DNA of 64,000 nt from Flavobacteriales bacterium UBA952. Its GTDB lineage: Bacteria > Bacteroidota > Bacteroidia > Flavobacteriales_D > Crocinitomicaceae. Positions 32,233 to 40,465 of this stretch are shown here, piece after piece. The notes under the pieces are model-generated. The model searched no databases and was not told where the DNA came from. It saw only the letters and a program-made list of their open reading frames with translations. Each line of letters opens with the position of its first letter. The stretch's first letter is position 1. The translations under genes were made by a program, and so were the position numbers. The stretch spans positions 439,037-503,036 of the forward strand of contig DBCS01000004.1 in NCBI GenBank assembly GCA_002293185.1. The letters are read 5' to 3'.

Positions 32233-32904
32233 GTGGGAAAAGATAAGTTAAAACGATTTGCAGCCATTAAAACGTTTGCAAACGTTCACGAGCCCGTCAT
32301 GGGCGAAGCTTTCGCTTTGAAAGGGAAATGGAGACAAGAAGTTTTTGGTAACAACAACCCAATTATTTTAGAATTAGGTTGCGGTAAAGGTGAATACGCA
32401 GTTGGGATGGGCAGCCATTTTACAGCGCAGAATTTCATTGGTGTAGACCTCAAAGGCAACCGCATTTATATTGGTGCCAAAGAGGCGCTCGAATCCAATC
32501 TTGCAAACGTTGCCTTTTTGCGCACCCGTATCGATTTTATCCTCGATTACTTCGAAGATGGAGAAGTCGACGAAATTTGGCTCACGTTTTCGGACCCTCA
32601 ACCCCAAAAAGCACGCAAAAGGCTGTCGTCGCCAATTTTTACAGCGCGCTACAAAAAAATCCTGAAACCAGGTGGTATCATACACATGAAAACCGATTCC
32701 GATGTGCTCTTCGATTACACACTCGAACAAATTGAAGAACACGGCCATCACATGTTAGCGTGCTACCCCGACCTCTACGCCAATTTACCCGCAGATCTCG
32801 ATACAAAAACCCGAGAAATCTTTCATATCAAAACCTATTATGAAACATTTTTTAGCAAGCGGGGCCACGTCATCAAATATTGTAAATTCAGGTTGAAAGA
32901 CTAA
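32233..32904 (+). CDS. trmB: tRNA (guanine-N7-)-methyltransferase
   Basis: 223 aa. It methylates G46 of tRNA with S-adenosylmethionine. The SAM site is LELGCGKGEYAVGM (about 44-57), and the family motif FSDPQPQKARKRL-like stretch follows near 116. The start is GTG at 32233: the next in-frame ATG (codon 23) would cut off GKDKLKRFA, which matches the conserved N-terminus of Bacteroidota TrmB. GTG lies exactly 4 bases after a TAnnTTTG element, suggesting a leaderless GTG-initiated mRNA. Confidence 0.93.
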   Translation: MGKDKLKRFAAIKTFANVHEPVMGEAFALKGKWRQEVFGNNNPIILELGCGKGEYAVGMGSHFTAQNFIGVDLKGNRIYIGAKEALESNLANVAFLRTRIDFILDYFEDGEVDEIWLTFSDPQPQKARKRLSSPIFTARYKKILKPGGIIHMKTDSDVLFDYTLEQIEEHGHHMLACYPDLYANLPADLDTKTREIFHIKTYYETFFSKRGHVIKYCKFRLKD

Positions 32905-32919
32905 CGCTTTGATTTTTCT

Positions 32920-33789
32920 TTAGCGAATGATCGTGTAGTTGGCATAATTGGTATCAATGCCCATCCATTTAAGGATATTTTTGAGTCGGTTTTTTAAAGT
33001 ACGTTTGCGCCGGCTGATATCTACATCAAAATTCCAGTTTCGCTCAGACAGCCGTTCATTAATCCATTGGGGGTGTGTACCATCAAAGCGTGCAAGCTCA
33101 TGGATATGATCTTCGTAGTCAAATGCTTCAGCTTCCTTAATGTTTTTCTCGAGCCAGGCGTCGTCGTGCCAAAGCTTATGAAAGCGCTCTTGTTTGCGCT
33201 GCATGGACCAGGGGTCCTTGACCCAGCCGTAATGAAACACGCGCGCGTTGGCAGACGCTACTTTAAGTTTCTGATCAGGGGTTTTGCGAAATCCTTGCGC
33301 ATCGCGAAAAGAAAAAATACCTCTTCCTGGCTTTATTATTCTTATTTCCTTTTTATACCAATTGTTAGATACGCCTATGTAATCGTAAGAGCCGTAAAAA
33401 TGAAGGTAATCAAACAACAAACCATCTACATCTTGATCGTGCTGAAAACGAGTCATTGCTTTTAAAATATGCAGATGGTCGTCTTGATGCATGACTTCAT
33501 CGCCTTGGATGTAAATAGCCCAATCGGCAGCGGGATCTATAGCTGCAAGTGCTTTGTCGGTCTCGACGGCAAGTACTCGGCCGTTTTCTCTAAGGGAGTC
33601 GTCCCAGGTAGTTTGAATAATTTTGACTTTGGGGTCTATGTTTTGTATGAGTCCGAGGGTGTCGTCGTCGGAGTTACCCACCGCCACGATCACTTCGTCG
33701 CAGAGGGGTAAAATAGACTGAATAGAGGCTACGATCGGATAATCGAGTAGTATGGCATTTCGAATAAAGGTAAAGCCGCTAACTTTCAA
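32920..33789 (-). CDS. Glycosyltransferase family 2-like protein
   Basis: 289 aa. The N-terminus FTFIRNAILLDYPIVASIQSIL and the acidic pair IYIQGDEVMH (DxD-like position near 95) belong to GT-A family 2 enzymes of the WaaE/KdtX-like group. The C-terminal half is basic (RKRTLKNRLKNILKW). No signal peptide; cytoplasmic, probably membrane-associated and acting on a cell-surface glycan or LPS core. It lies 3 bases downstream of gatC on the leftward unit plsC-gatC-GT. Donor and acceptor are unknown. Confidence 0.83.
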   Translation of the reverse strand: MKVSGFTFIRNAILLDYPIVASIQSILPLCDEVIVAVGNSDDDTLGLIQNIDPKVKIIQTTWDDSLRENGRVLAVETDKALAAIDPAADWAIYIQGDEVMHQDDHLHILKAMTRFQHDQDVDGLLFDYLHFYGSYDYIGVSNNWYKKEIRIIKPGRGIFSFRDAQGFRKTPDQKLKVASANARVFHYGWVKDPWSMQRKQERFHKLWHDDAWLEKNIKEAEAFDYEDHIHELARFDGTHPQWINERLSERNWNFDVDISRRKRTLKNRLKNILKWMGIDTNYANYTIIR

Positions 33790-33792
33790 GCT

Positions 33793-34083
33793 TTATTTAT
33801 CTAATACTTTAGGGATTCTAAAATAGTCTGAATCTTTTTTAGGGGCATTGCGCAGTGCCTCTTCATGGCTAACGCTTTGTGCGACTTCATCGTTGCGCAA
33901 TCTATTGACCTCTTCGGACATAAAAATGAGGGGTTCAACACCGGTGGTATCGAGCTCAGAGAGTTTGTCTACAAAAGCAATCATGCGTTGCAGATCTTGA
34001 CGAATGGCCACTTTTTGTGGACCTGCAAAAGACAACCTAGACAGATGCGCAATATGATCGATAAGGGCTTCATTGACTTCCAT
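33793..34083 (-). CDS. gatC: Aspartyl/glutamyl-tRNA amidotransferase subunit C
   Basis: 96 aa. The small helper subunit of GatCAB, which amidates Glu-tRNA(Gln) or Asp-tRNA(Asn). Typical sequence: IDHIAHLSRLSF, RMIAFVDKLSELDTTGVEPL and the C-terminal DYFRIPKVLD. GatA and GatB are not in the window. It sits between plsC (9 bases upstream) and the glycosyltransferase gene. Confidence 0.93.
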   Translation of the reverse strand: MEVNEALIDHIAHLSRLSFAGPQKVAIRQDLQRMIAFVDKLSELDTTGVEPLIFMSEEVNRLRNDEVAQSVSHEEALRNAPKKDSDYFRIPKVLDK

Positions 34084-34092
34084 AAGACAAAG

Positions 34093-34860
34093 TTACACTT
34101 TTTTAAATAGTTGCGGATGCGCTGCTCGAATAGGTGCTTCAATTATGCCAAAGCATTTAGCACTCAGTGCTTCCAAACTTGAACTTTGAATTTCTTCTAT
34201 AGCAATGAAAGGATGAATGAATACCTCAACCACTCCAGGATGCGCAGGCCCTAGTAATTGCGTAGGATCTGAGAATAAATGAAAATTCTGCGTAAATGTG
34301 AGCGGAACGATCGGAACATTTAAATGTTGAGCCAGGCGAAATGCACCATTTTTAAAAGGCATCATTTGTGGAATATTTTCTTCTGGAATAGTGCCCTCGG
34401 GAAAAATAACGATAGACCAACCGTCGTTTATGGCTTTTTTGGCTTGTACCAAAGCCTGCCCTGCTTTGGTTTTATCCTTGCGATAGACCGGAATATTCAA
34501 GGCCTTAAAATAGGTTTTGACAATCGGATAATTGAGGAGTTCTGCTTTACCCAAAAAAGAGAAAGGGTGCTCGGGTAAAATCGAATGTAGTAAGAAAATA
34601 TCGAGGTAAGAACTATGGTTGGAAATGATGATGAATGGCGCTTTTGGAAGTGCAGCCCTTGTCTTGACACGCACCGGATAAAAGCATAAAATACGAATGA
34701 GCCAACTCCACAAAATAAATACTTGAAAGCTTTTTTTACGCCACCTGGATTTAAGCTGCAGGGTCCAGAATAAGGGATACAACAAAATTGCAAATACAAA
34801 AAATACGACTGCGATGTAGAGCTTCCAAAGTAGACCAAAAAAACCAGTGATTTTTTGCAT
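34093..34860 (-). CDS. plsC: 1-acyl-sn-glycerol-3-phosphate acyltransferase
   Basis: 255 aa. N-terminal membrane helix (8-32) then the PlsC/LPLAT domain: motif I NHSSYLD with H82 and D87, motif III FPEGTIPEEN near 153. It acylates lysophosphatidic acid to phosphatidic acid in phospholipid synthesis at the inner membrane. Start ATG 34860 is 4 bases after a TAACTTTG element on the minus strand, suggesting a leaderless mRNA. Confidence 0.92.
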   Translation of the reverse strand: MQKITGFFGLLWKLYIAVVFFVFAILLYPLFWTLQLKSRWRKKSFQVFILWSWLIRILCFYPVRVKTRAALPKAPFIIISNHSSYLDIFLLHSILPEHPFSFLGKAELLNYPIVKTYFKALNIPVYRKDKTKAGQALVQAKKAINDGWSIVIFPEGTIPEENIPQMMPFKNGAFRLAQHLNVPIVPLTFTQNFHLFSDPTQLLGPAHPGVVEVFIHPFIAIEEIQSSSLEALSAKCFGIIEAPIRAAHPQLFKKV

Positions 34861-34864
34861 GGTT

Positions 34865-34872
34865 CAAAGTTA
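34865..34872 (-). promoter_or_regulatory. -7 element of plsC
   Basis: Minus strand TAACTTTG, then 4 bases, then ATG 34860. Confidence 0.65.
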
Positions 34873-34918
34873 ACAATAAGCATGTAGCATTTGCGTCACA
34901 AAAACGCTGCAAAATGAC

Positions 34919-34926
34919 TAATTTTG
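34919..34926 (+). promoter_or_regulatory. -7 element of trpS
   Basis: TAATTTTG matches TAnnTTTG and ends 15 bases before ATG 34942. Confidence 0.6.
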
Positions 34927-34941
34927 AACAAAATTGAACAC

Positions 34942-35910
34942 ATGTCTCGCATCTTAACCGGAATACAAAGCACAGGAACTCCGCACTTGGGAAATATCCT
35001 AGGCGCTATTCTCCCTGCTATCCGCTTGGCTCAAAACCCTTCCAATGAATCTTTTTTGTTCATTGCCGACATGCATTCCCTTACCCAAATTAAAGACGGA
35101 AGCACGCTGCGCAACAACACCTATGCCACCGCAGCAACTTGGTTAGCTTTTGGCTTAAACCCAGCGCAAACGGTTTTTTACCGTCAGTCTGACATCCCTG
35201 AAGTAACAGAACTTGCCTGGTACTTACTTTGTCAGTATCCGTTTCAAAGACTAACACTCGCGCACTCTTTTAAAGACAAAGCAGATCGGCTAGACGACGT
35301 CAATGGCGGGTTATTCACCTACCCTATTTTAATGGCTGCTGATATCCTACTTTACGATGCCGAAATTGTACCTGTGGGCAAAGACCAAAAACAGCACATC
35401 GAAATGGCGAGAGATGTTGCCAATCGTTTCAACCTCACCTACGGAGACACCTTTGTGTTGCCAGAAGAACAAATACAGCCCGACACCATGCTCATTCCAG
35501 GTACCGACGGTGAAAAGATGAGTAAGTCAAGAAATAACTATATCGATATCTTCTTATCAGAAAAGCAGTTGCGCAAACAAGTGATGTCTATTGTTTCAGA
35601 CAGTACTCCGCTAGAGGAGCCTAAAAACCCCGACACTTGCCACACCTTTGCCTTGTACAAATTACTGGCAAATGAAAGCCAAGTAGAACAAATGCGCGCC
35701 AGTTATATCGGTGGCAACTACGGCTACGGACACGCCAAGCAAGCACTTTTTGAATTGATTCTTGAAAAATTCAGTACTGAACGTGCACGCTTTGATCACC
35801 TGATGGCACATCCAGAAGAAATTGCCGCCGCACTTGAAATTGGTGCTAAAAAGGCACGTGTTGTGGCACAAGAAGTCTTGCAACGCGCGAGGCAGAAAGT
35901 AGGTTACTAA
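34942..35910 (+). CDS. trpS: Tryptophanyl-tRNA synthetase
   Basis: 322 aa from ATG 34942; a TTG 6 codons upstream overlaps the promoter. Class I aminoacyl-tRNA synthetase: HIGH-type motif TGTPHLGN (about 10-17) and KMSKS loop GEKMSKSRNN (about 191-200), plus DMHSLTQI. Length is standard. Monocistronic; it is followed tail to tail by a receptor gene fragment 6 bases beyond its stop. Confidence 0.95.
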   Translation: MSRILTGIQSTGTPHLGNILGAILPAIRLAQNPSNESFLFIADMHSLTQIKDGSTLRNNTYATAATWLAFGLNPAQTVFYRQSDIPEVTELAWYLLCQYPFQRLTLAHSFKDKADRLDDVNGGLFTYPILMAADILLYDAEIVPVGKDQKQHIEMARDVANRFNLTYGDTFVLPEEQIQPDTMLIPGTDGEKMSKSRNNYIDIFLSEKQLRKQVMSIVSDSTPLEEPKNPDTCHTFALYKLLANESQVEQMRASYIGGNYGYGHAKQALFELILEKFSTERARFDHLMAHPEEIAAALEIGAKKARVVAQEVLQRARQKVGY

Positions 35911-35916
35911 AACTAT

Positions 35917-36420
35917 TTAAGGCTTTGGATTTTCTATTGCCTTGTGGGCAAAAGTAAGGCCCAACTTGAACCAACGGCCAGGCATTTCTACAAACCCTGC
36001 TTCGATGTACTGTGTATTGGTGAGGTTATTTACTTCCGCAAAAATTGTCAGGTTCCGATAAATAGGAACCAAAATTTTAGCATCCAACACTTGATATGAA
36101 GACTGCTCAATACGCTGCACCAATCGGCACGTAAGGTTCAATTGGACTTTCTCACTTAAATCAAACAATGCCTGCCCATTGAGTTGATGGCGCATGCTGG
36201 TGATGGCATATCTAGATTCTTGCGCGCTTGTAAAGTTGTGCGTGGCCGAAATGTACGTATAATTTAAATTCAGCTTGTTCGGGCCCCACGTTCCGCTTTT
36301 CTTGACATTGAATTGCAGACTCGTTTCCAAGCCTGTAAAAGATACATTGGCAATATTGACAGGCATCCAAGGGTTTGGATTGGGCGAAATCGCTGATACA
36401 TCACGAACCCAATCAATCAT
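35917..36420 (-). pseudogene. TonB-dependent receptor, C-terminal remnant
   Basis: The open part (167 aa from ATG 36420) is the last beta strands of an outer-membrane TonB-dependent receptor: MIDWVRDVS, FTGLETSLQFNVKK, LNYTYISATHNF, and the typical end FAEVNNLTNTQYIEAGFVEMPGRWFKLGLTF. Whole receptors have about 600-900 residues with plug and full barrel; all of that is missing. In the same frame, just upstream, a short reading of seven codons from ATG 36453 runs into TAG, followed by codons HTN that still look receptor-like. So this is a truncated relic, not a functional receptor. Confidence 0.82.
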
Positions 36421-36451
36421 GTTGGTGTGCTAAATATACTTATTCGATTTC

Positions 36452-36472
36452 ATATTCAAAAGAGTTGAATAT
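36452..36472 (-). repeat. Perfect inverted repeat upstream of the receptor remnant
   Basis: Arms ATATTCAA and TTGAATAT (8 bases) with a 5-base loop, sitting between a TATTTTTG element (36495-36502, minus) and the short ATG-started reading at 36453. Possibly an operator of the lost receptor gene. Confidence 0.45.
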
Positions 36473-36494
36473 TTGGGTATTTCCACAAAAACTG

Positions 36495-36502
36495 CAAAAA
36501 TA
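36495..36502 (-). promoter_or_regulatory. Possible -7 element of the receptor remnant
   Basis: Minus strand TATTTTTG matches TAnnTTTG, 41 bases before the ATG at 36453. Confidence 0.4.
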
Positions 36503-36517
36503 CGCAATGAAAAAGAA

Positions 36518-36799
36518 TCAGCGTTTGGATATCTTGTTACCGGTAATTTGGCGCTGAAGGGTGCATTTATGACGTCCCAATTCAAAACCGCGTTTGGCGC
36601 TGTGCTTGGTGGCTCTGCCCTGTACACGGGCACGCCACATTCGCCATGAACTTGGTTTCATTTCTCTGCGCATTAAAGCAATGACTTCTGCTTCCTTGAG
36701 CCCAAATTGCAATGAGATGGCATCGAAGGGTGTGCGGTCTTCCCAGGCCATTTCAATGATACGGTCGATATCTCGTTCGGTAAGTTCCTTCAAATCCAT
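36518..36799 (-). CDS. TIGR03643/DUF2805 family protein, 93 aa
   Basis: 93 aa from ATG 36799. The sequence LTERDIDRIIEMAWEDRTPFDAI followed by GLKEAEVIALMRREMKPSSW and a basic tail (RVQGRATKHSAKRG) is that of the DUF2805 family, a small helical, probably HTH-like protein of unknown function. Basic C-terminus suggests nucleic-acid contact. It diverges from a DUF2256 gene with 39 bases between starts; to my knowledge both families recur near photolyase/cryptochrome genes, and a photolyase-like gene lies at 20057-21235. Confidence 0.8.
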   Translation of the reverse strand: MDLKELTERDIDRIIEMAWEDRTPFDAISLQFGLKEAEVIALMRREMKPSSWRMWRARVQGRATKHSAKRGFELGRHKCTLQRQITGNKISKR

Positions 36800-36838
36800 A
36801 CTTAACAAACAACCTCAGCTTCTTTTTGTTGCTTATGT

Positions 36839-36982
36839 ATGAAAGGTGTCAAAAAACAAGATCTGCCTACAAAAATTTGCCTTACCTGTGCACGCCCCTA
36901 TACTTGGCGAAAAAAATGGGAGAAAAACTGGGAGGAGGTTAAATATTGTTCAGATAGATGCCGCAATCAGCGCAATAAGTAA
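36839..36982 (+). CDS. DUF2256 family small Cys protein, 47 aa
   Basis: 47 aa from ATG 36839 to TAA 36980-36982. The sequence has CLTCARPYTWRKKWEKNW and KYCSDRCRNQR: four cysteines in two CxxC/CxxxC pairs, the defining pattern of DUF2256, a tiny probable zinc-ribbon protein of unknown function. It is divergent from the DUF2805 gene and overlaps tail to tail, by 16 bases, the beta-mannosidase gene. Short, but the motif match is strong. Confidence 0.82.
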   Translation: MKGVKKQDLPTKICLTCARPYTWRKKWEKNWEEVKYCSDRCRNQRNK

Positions 36983-39471
36983 GAGATTTTTTCTACCGTA
37001 GGAAGCTGCGTTTTATAGGTGAATGCCAATCGATGTTTCCCAGGTAAAAGCGTTTGGAAGTTTTGCTCGAAATGCAACTCTTGCTCGTTTGAAAAGAGCC
37101 ATAAATCGACCAAAGGCTCTTGGGTTTCAATGACAAGCGCAGCGCTATTTGTAGTGGGATCTTGATGTTCTATTTGAAATTTAACTTGCGTTTCTGGTGC
37201 TTTCCTTTTATCAATAAACGAAAACAACCTTTCGTAGTTGTCATCCAAAATAACCTTCACAAAACCTGAATAATCAGCGTTTATAAAGGTTAATACTTGG
37301 GTTTTATATTGTTGAAGCGGATACGTTCTCCTCTCTTTTTTGATTGCTTTTCCCTTCGCATCATAAAATTGAAGCTCAACGGTAACTAAGGTATCGTCTG
37401 GGAGGTCGCTGGAGAGCACTAAAAAATGACTGTCCTCTTTGATCAATTCCAAAACGGCAATAGCTCGGTAATCTTCCTTTACTGCATAATGCAGGGCCTT
37501 CCAGTTGCTGTGGTCGTCTAGGCTAGACCAAGTTGGCGCTGGCCAGCAGTCGTTGAGTTGCCAAAAAATGGTACCCATGCAGCGCGGTGCATCGGCTCTG
37601 TGGCCTGCAATAGCGATACGCACCGCTTTTCGCTGGGTCAGTTGCGAATAATAGATAAACGTCTGAAAATCTTTGGCCTTGCCGTAATAGATTTTGGCGT
37701 GTTTTTCAATCATGCCATTGCCAACATAAGACTTCTGGTGGTTTTTCATGACCGAAGCATGCAGGCTTTGTTCGGAAAGTGGAGCAAAACGGTTGATTGT
37801 ACTTGGCTCCGGGAAACTCTGAAAACCATACTCGGCATTGAAGCGTCCAATTTTGTTTGCGAAATCGTGTAGTGGATCTTTACCATGCCACACTCCCCAG
37901 TAGTGCATAGTGCCGTAATTAAAATATTCATCTTTCCCCCAATTACTGAGTGGTGAGGTATGCACATAAGGGATACTTCCTGTAGTGAGTTCATTCACAT
38001 GCCAAGGCAGCACCTGTCGAAACAACTTTTGATAGGCCTCCTCGATTTCTCGTTGCGCAGCTTCCTTTAAATTGTACTGGTTTTGGAATCCCCAATTTCT
38101 CCAGGCGACATCTACCTCATTGTTTCCATTGAAATAAACCAATGACGGATGCGCTGCCAAGCGCGGAATTTGCTGCTTGATTTCTTCTGTAACCAAGGCT
38201 AAAAATGACGCGTCGCCGGGATACATGGCACATGCAAACATGAAGTCGTGCCAGACCATAATTCCTGCACGGTCGCAGGCTTCCATAAATGCGCTAGGCG
38301 CATACATTCCACCACCCCAAACCCGGACCATATTGAAGTTAGCGGCCTGCATTTCGGGTATGAGCGCTACAAAAGCACTATCCAAGGCAGGGCCTGCAAA
38401 TAGGCCAGGTGGAATCAGATTGGCTCCTTTTGCAAAGATTTTTCGGCCATTGATTTCAAAGACAAACGAAGTGCCCCACTCGTCTTGTTCTTGCAAAAGT
38501 TTGGTTTGCCTAATTCCAAATGTATAGGGGTGCCGATACACTAATTGCCCTTTAGTATCAAAGAACAATAAGGTGTCTTGATACAGATGCGGTAAGCCAT
38601 GCCCCACTGGCCACCACAACCGAGCATTTGGCAAGGTGAAGTTTTGATCCAAGTCAAACTGAAACAAAGATGAATCAGATTCCGCTCGGAAGGAACTCGT
38701 TGTTTCTTTAGAAATGAGAACTTGAACATCATTCAAAAGTTGACTTTTTACGGAAATCCCTTGTTGTTTTGTGGAGATCCTACCCTTCAGTTGAATTTGT
38801 GCCGACCCATCATTGTTTAAGGTTATTGTATTCACTACAATATGTTCAACTTGAATATTCGATGGTCGGTCGATGGTAATTGGATACGCAAAACCGATCG
38901 TGTTGATGCGTGGCGCCCAATCCCAGCCAAATTGGTATTGTGGTTTTCGGGTTAATGAAGCCACTTTAACCGAACCCGCGTCGTTGGGTGCTGGATAAGT
39001 AAATGCTTGATAAAGTTTAGATTTTGCATGATATTGAACCGGAGATTCAATCTTGATATCAATTGTATTATACCCACATTGGAGCTCGTTTACATCGAGT
39101 GTAAATTGATAGTTCAAAAAGAAATTTTCTGCCTGAGCAATGAGCTTCCCATTAATAAAAACTTGCGCATAGGTATCCAAATTAGGGATGTCAAGGGTAA
39201 GATGCGTCTCATTAAAAAAGGCTTCGTTCAAAAAGAATCGAGACCTAAAATGCCAAGTGTGGTCTTCTATCCATTGGTATTTGGCTTCGTTTTCACCGTA
39301 AAAAGGATCAGGTAGCTCACCAGTATGCCATAAATATTCTTGTACTGTGCCTGCTTGGCCAAAAGGCAACCAAGTTTTCTGAATAGGATGATACATTTCC
39401 CAATCAAGTGTGACTTGTGTGAAGGAAAAATGAGTGCACATGAAAAAAAGAAAAATAAGGACTAGTCTCAT
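36967..39471 (-). CDS. Secreted beta-mannosidase, glycoside hydrolase family 2
   Basis: 834 aa from ATG 39471, which gives a clear signal peptide (MRLVLIFLFFMCTHFSFTQ); longer in-frame starts lie in the preceding gene. GH2 layout: galactose-binding-like N-terminal domain (LPDPFYGENE), immunoglobulin-like domain, then the TIM barrel with acid/base E452 (NGNNEVDVAW) and nucleophile E547 (NAEYGFQSFPEP), and C-terminal beta domains. The spacing of 95 residues between the two glutamates fits beta-mannosidases. It removes terminal beta-mannose, as in the N-glycan core or mannan. It follows the glycosylasparaginase gene by 1 base. Confidence 0.9.
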   Translation of the reverse strand: MRLVLIFLFFMCTHFSFTQVTLDWEMYHPIQKTWLPFGQAGTVQEYLWHTGELPDPFYGENEAKYQWIEDHTWHFRSRFFLNEAFFNETHLTLDIPNLDTYAQVFINGKLIAQAENFFLNYQFTLDVNELQCGYNTIDIKIESPVQYHAKSKLYQAFTYPAPNDAGSVKVASLTRKPQYQFGWDWAPRINTIGFAYPITIDRPSNIQVEHIVVNTITLNNDGSAQIQLKGRISTKQQGISVKSQLLNDVQVLISKETTSSFRAESDSSLFQFDLDQNFTLPNARLWWPVGHGLPHLYQDTLLFFDTKGQLVYRHPYTFGIRQTKLLQEQDEWGTSFVFEINGRKIFAKGANLIPPGLFAGPALDSAFVALIPEMQAANFNMVRVWGGGMYAPSAFMEACDRAGIMVWHDFMFACAMYPGDASFLALVTEEIKQQIPRLAAHPSLVYFNGNNEVDVAWRNWGFQNQYNLKEAAQREIEEAYQKLFRQVLPWHVNELTTGSIPYVHTSPLSNWGKDEYFNYGTMHYWGVWHGKDPLHDFANKIGRFNAEYGFQSFPEPSTINRFAPLSEQSLHASVMKNHQKSYVGNGMIEKHAKIYYGKAKDFQTFIYYSQLTQRKAVRIAIAGHRADAPRCMGTIFWQLNDCWPAPTWSSLDDHSNWKALHYAVKEDYRAIAVLELIKEDSHFLVLSSDLPDDTLVTVELQFYDAKGKAIKKERRTYPLQQYKTQVLTFINADYSGFVKVILDDNYERLFSFIDKRKAPETQVKFQIEHQDPTTNSAALVIETQEPLVDLWLFSNEQELHFEQNFQTLLPGKHRLAFTYKTQLPTVEKISYLLR

Positions 39472-39472
39472 T

Positions 39473-40462
39473 TTACCAGTTTCGGTCAAATTGCGCATCG
39501 ATGAGCGCAGCGCCCTCGTTATGGCGCAGTGCAAAATTAAAACCAGCATAAATGGAGTATGCCCCGTAATTCCCGTCTTTATCTATCGCGATAAAACCAC
39601 ATTGCAAACCAGTGAGGTCTTTGTGCTTACGCACAATGCGCATGCAGGCTTCTTTGCAAGCAGCAAGAGGCGTATAACCATGGCGCATGAGCTCCACTAC
39701 CGTGTGGCTGCCTGCTATCCGGACAATTGCTTCACCCAAACCAGTGGCTGTAGCCGCTCCAACTTCATTGTCTACAAATAGCCCAGCCCCAATGATGGGA
39801 GAATCTCCTACCCTGCCATGCATTTTATAGGCCCAACCACTCGTGGTGCAGGCACCCGCAAATTGGCCTTTTGCATCCATTGCGATCATGCCGATGGTGT
39901 CGTGGTTTTCGTGGTTGATATCGGGTTTTTTGAATAAGTCTTTATTTTCTTTGCGCCATTTTTCATAATCTTTCTTGACCTCTGGGATGGGCATTTTGGC
40001 GGTTGCAAAGCCCTGCTCAAGGGCAAATTTATGGGCTCCTTCACCAACGAGCATGACGTGTTGGGTGCGGTCCATGACAGCGCGGGCCACACTAATTGGA
40101 TGTGCAATTCCTTCCAAAAATGCAACAGCGCCGCAGCGGGAATCACCGCTCATGATGCAAGCATCTAGGGTAACGTGCCCATCGCGGTCTGGGCGGCCGC
40201 CTACACCAACGCTGCGGTTGCTGAGGTCTGCTTCTGTGACCATCACTCCCTTTTCAACAGCGTCTGTAGCGGAGCCACCTTTTTGTAGTTCAGCCCATGC
40301 AGCCTCATTGGCGGCCAAGCCGTGGTTCCAGGTAGAGAGTATAATAGCACCTCCCGCGTTACCTTCATATGACTTTGCCATAATTTGGCTTGCCTGACTT
40401 GGCTTCACGATACTCAATGCGCTTACTGCTGCACCAAAACGAATAAATTGTCTTCTTTTCAT
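39473..40462 (-). CDS. N4-(beta-N-acetylglucosaminyl)-L-asparaginase, Tat-exported
   Basis: 329 aa. N-terminal twin-arginine signal (MKRRQFIRFGAAVSAL) followed by an Ntn-hydrolase of the glycosylasparaginase type. The autocatalytic cleavage/nucleophile site is HDTIGM with T189, and the C-terminal subunit carries GRVGDSPIIGAGLFVDN and TGLGEAIVR. It cleaves the GlcNAc-Asn bond of N-glycoproteins after removal of the rest of the glycan. Its partner gene beta-mannosidase follows by 1 base; together they suggest periplasmic N-glycan breakdown. MltG lies 3 bases upstream. Confidence 0.93.
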   Translation of the reverse strand: MKRRQFIRFGAAVSALSIVKPSQASQIMAKSYEGNAGGAIILSTWNHGLAANEAAWAELQKGGSATDAVEKGVMVTEADLSNRSVGVGGRPDRDGHVTLDACIMSGDSRCGAVAFLEGIAHPISVARAVMDRTQHVMLVGEGAHKFALEQGFATAKMPIPEVKKDYEKWRKENKDLFKKPDINHENHDTIGMIAMDAKGQFAGACTTSGWAYKMHGRVGDSPIIGAGLFVDNEVGAATATGLGEAIVRIAGSHTVVELMRHGYTPLAACKEACMRIVRKHKDLTGLQCGFIAIDKDGNYGAYSIYAGFNFALRHNEGAALIDAQFDRNW

Positions 40463-40465
40463 ATC

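Noticed and set aside
36430..36633. 67-residue reading on the minus strand between the receptor remnant and DUF2805
   Set aside because: Mostly overlaps the DUF2805 gene in another frame and shows no receptor-like sequence; only its last seven codons are of interest as a possible old start.
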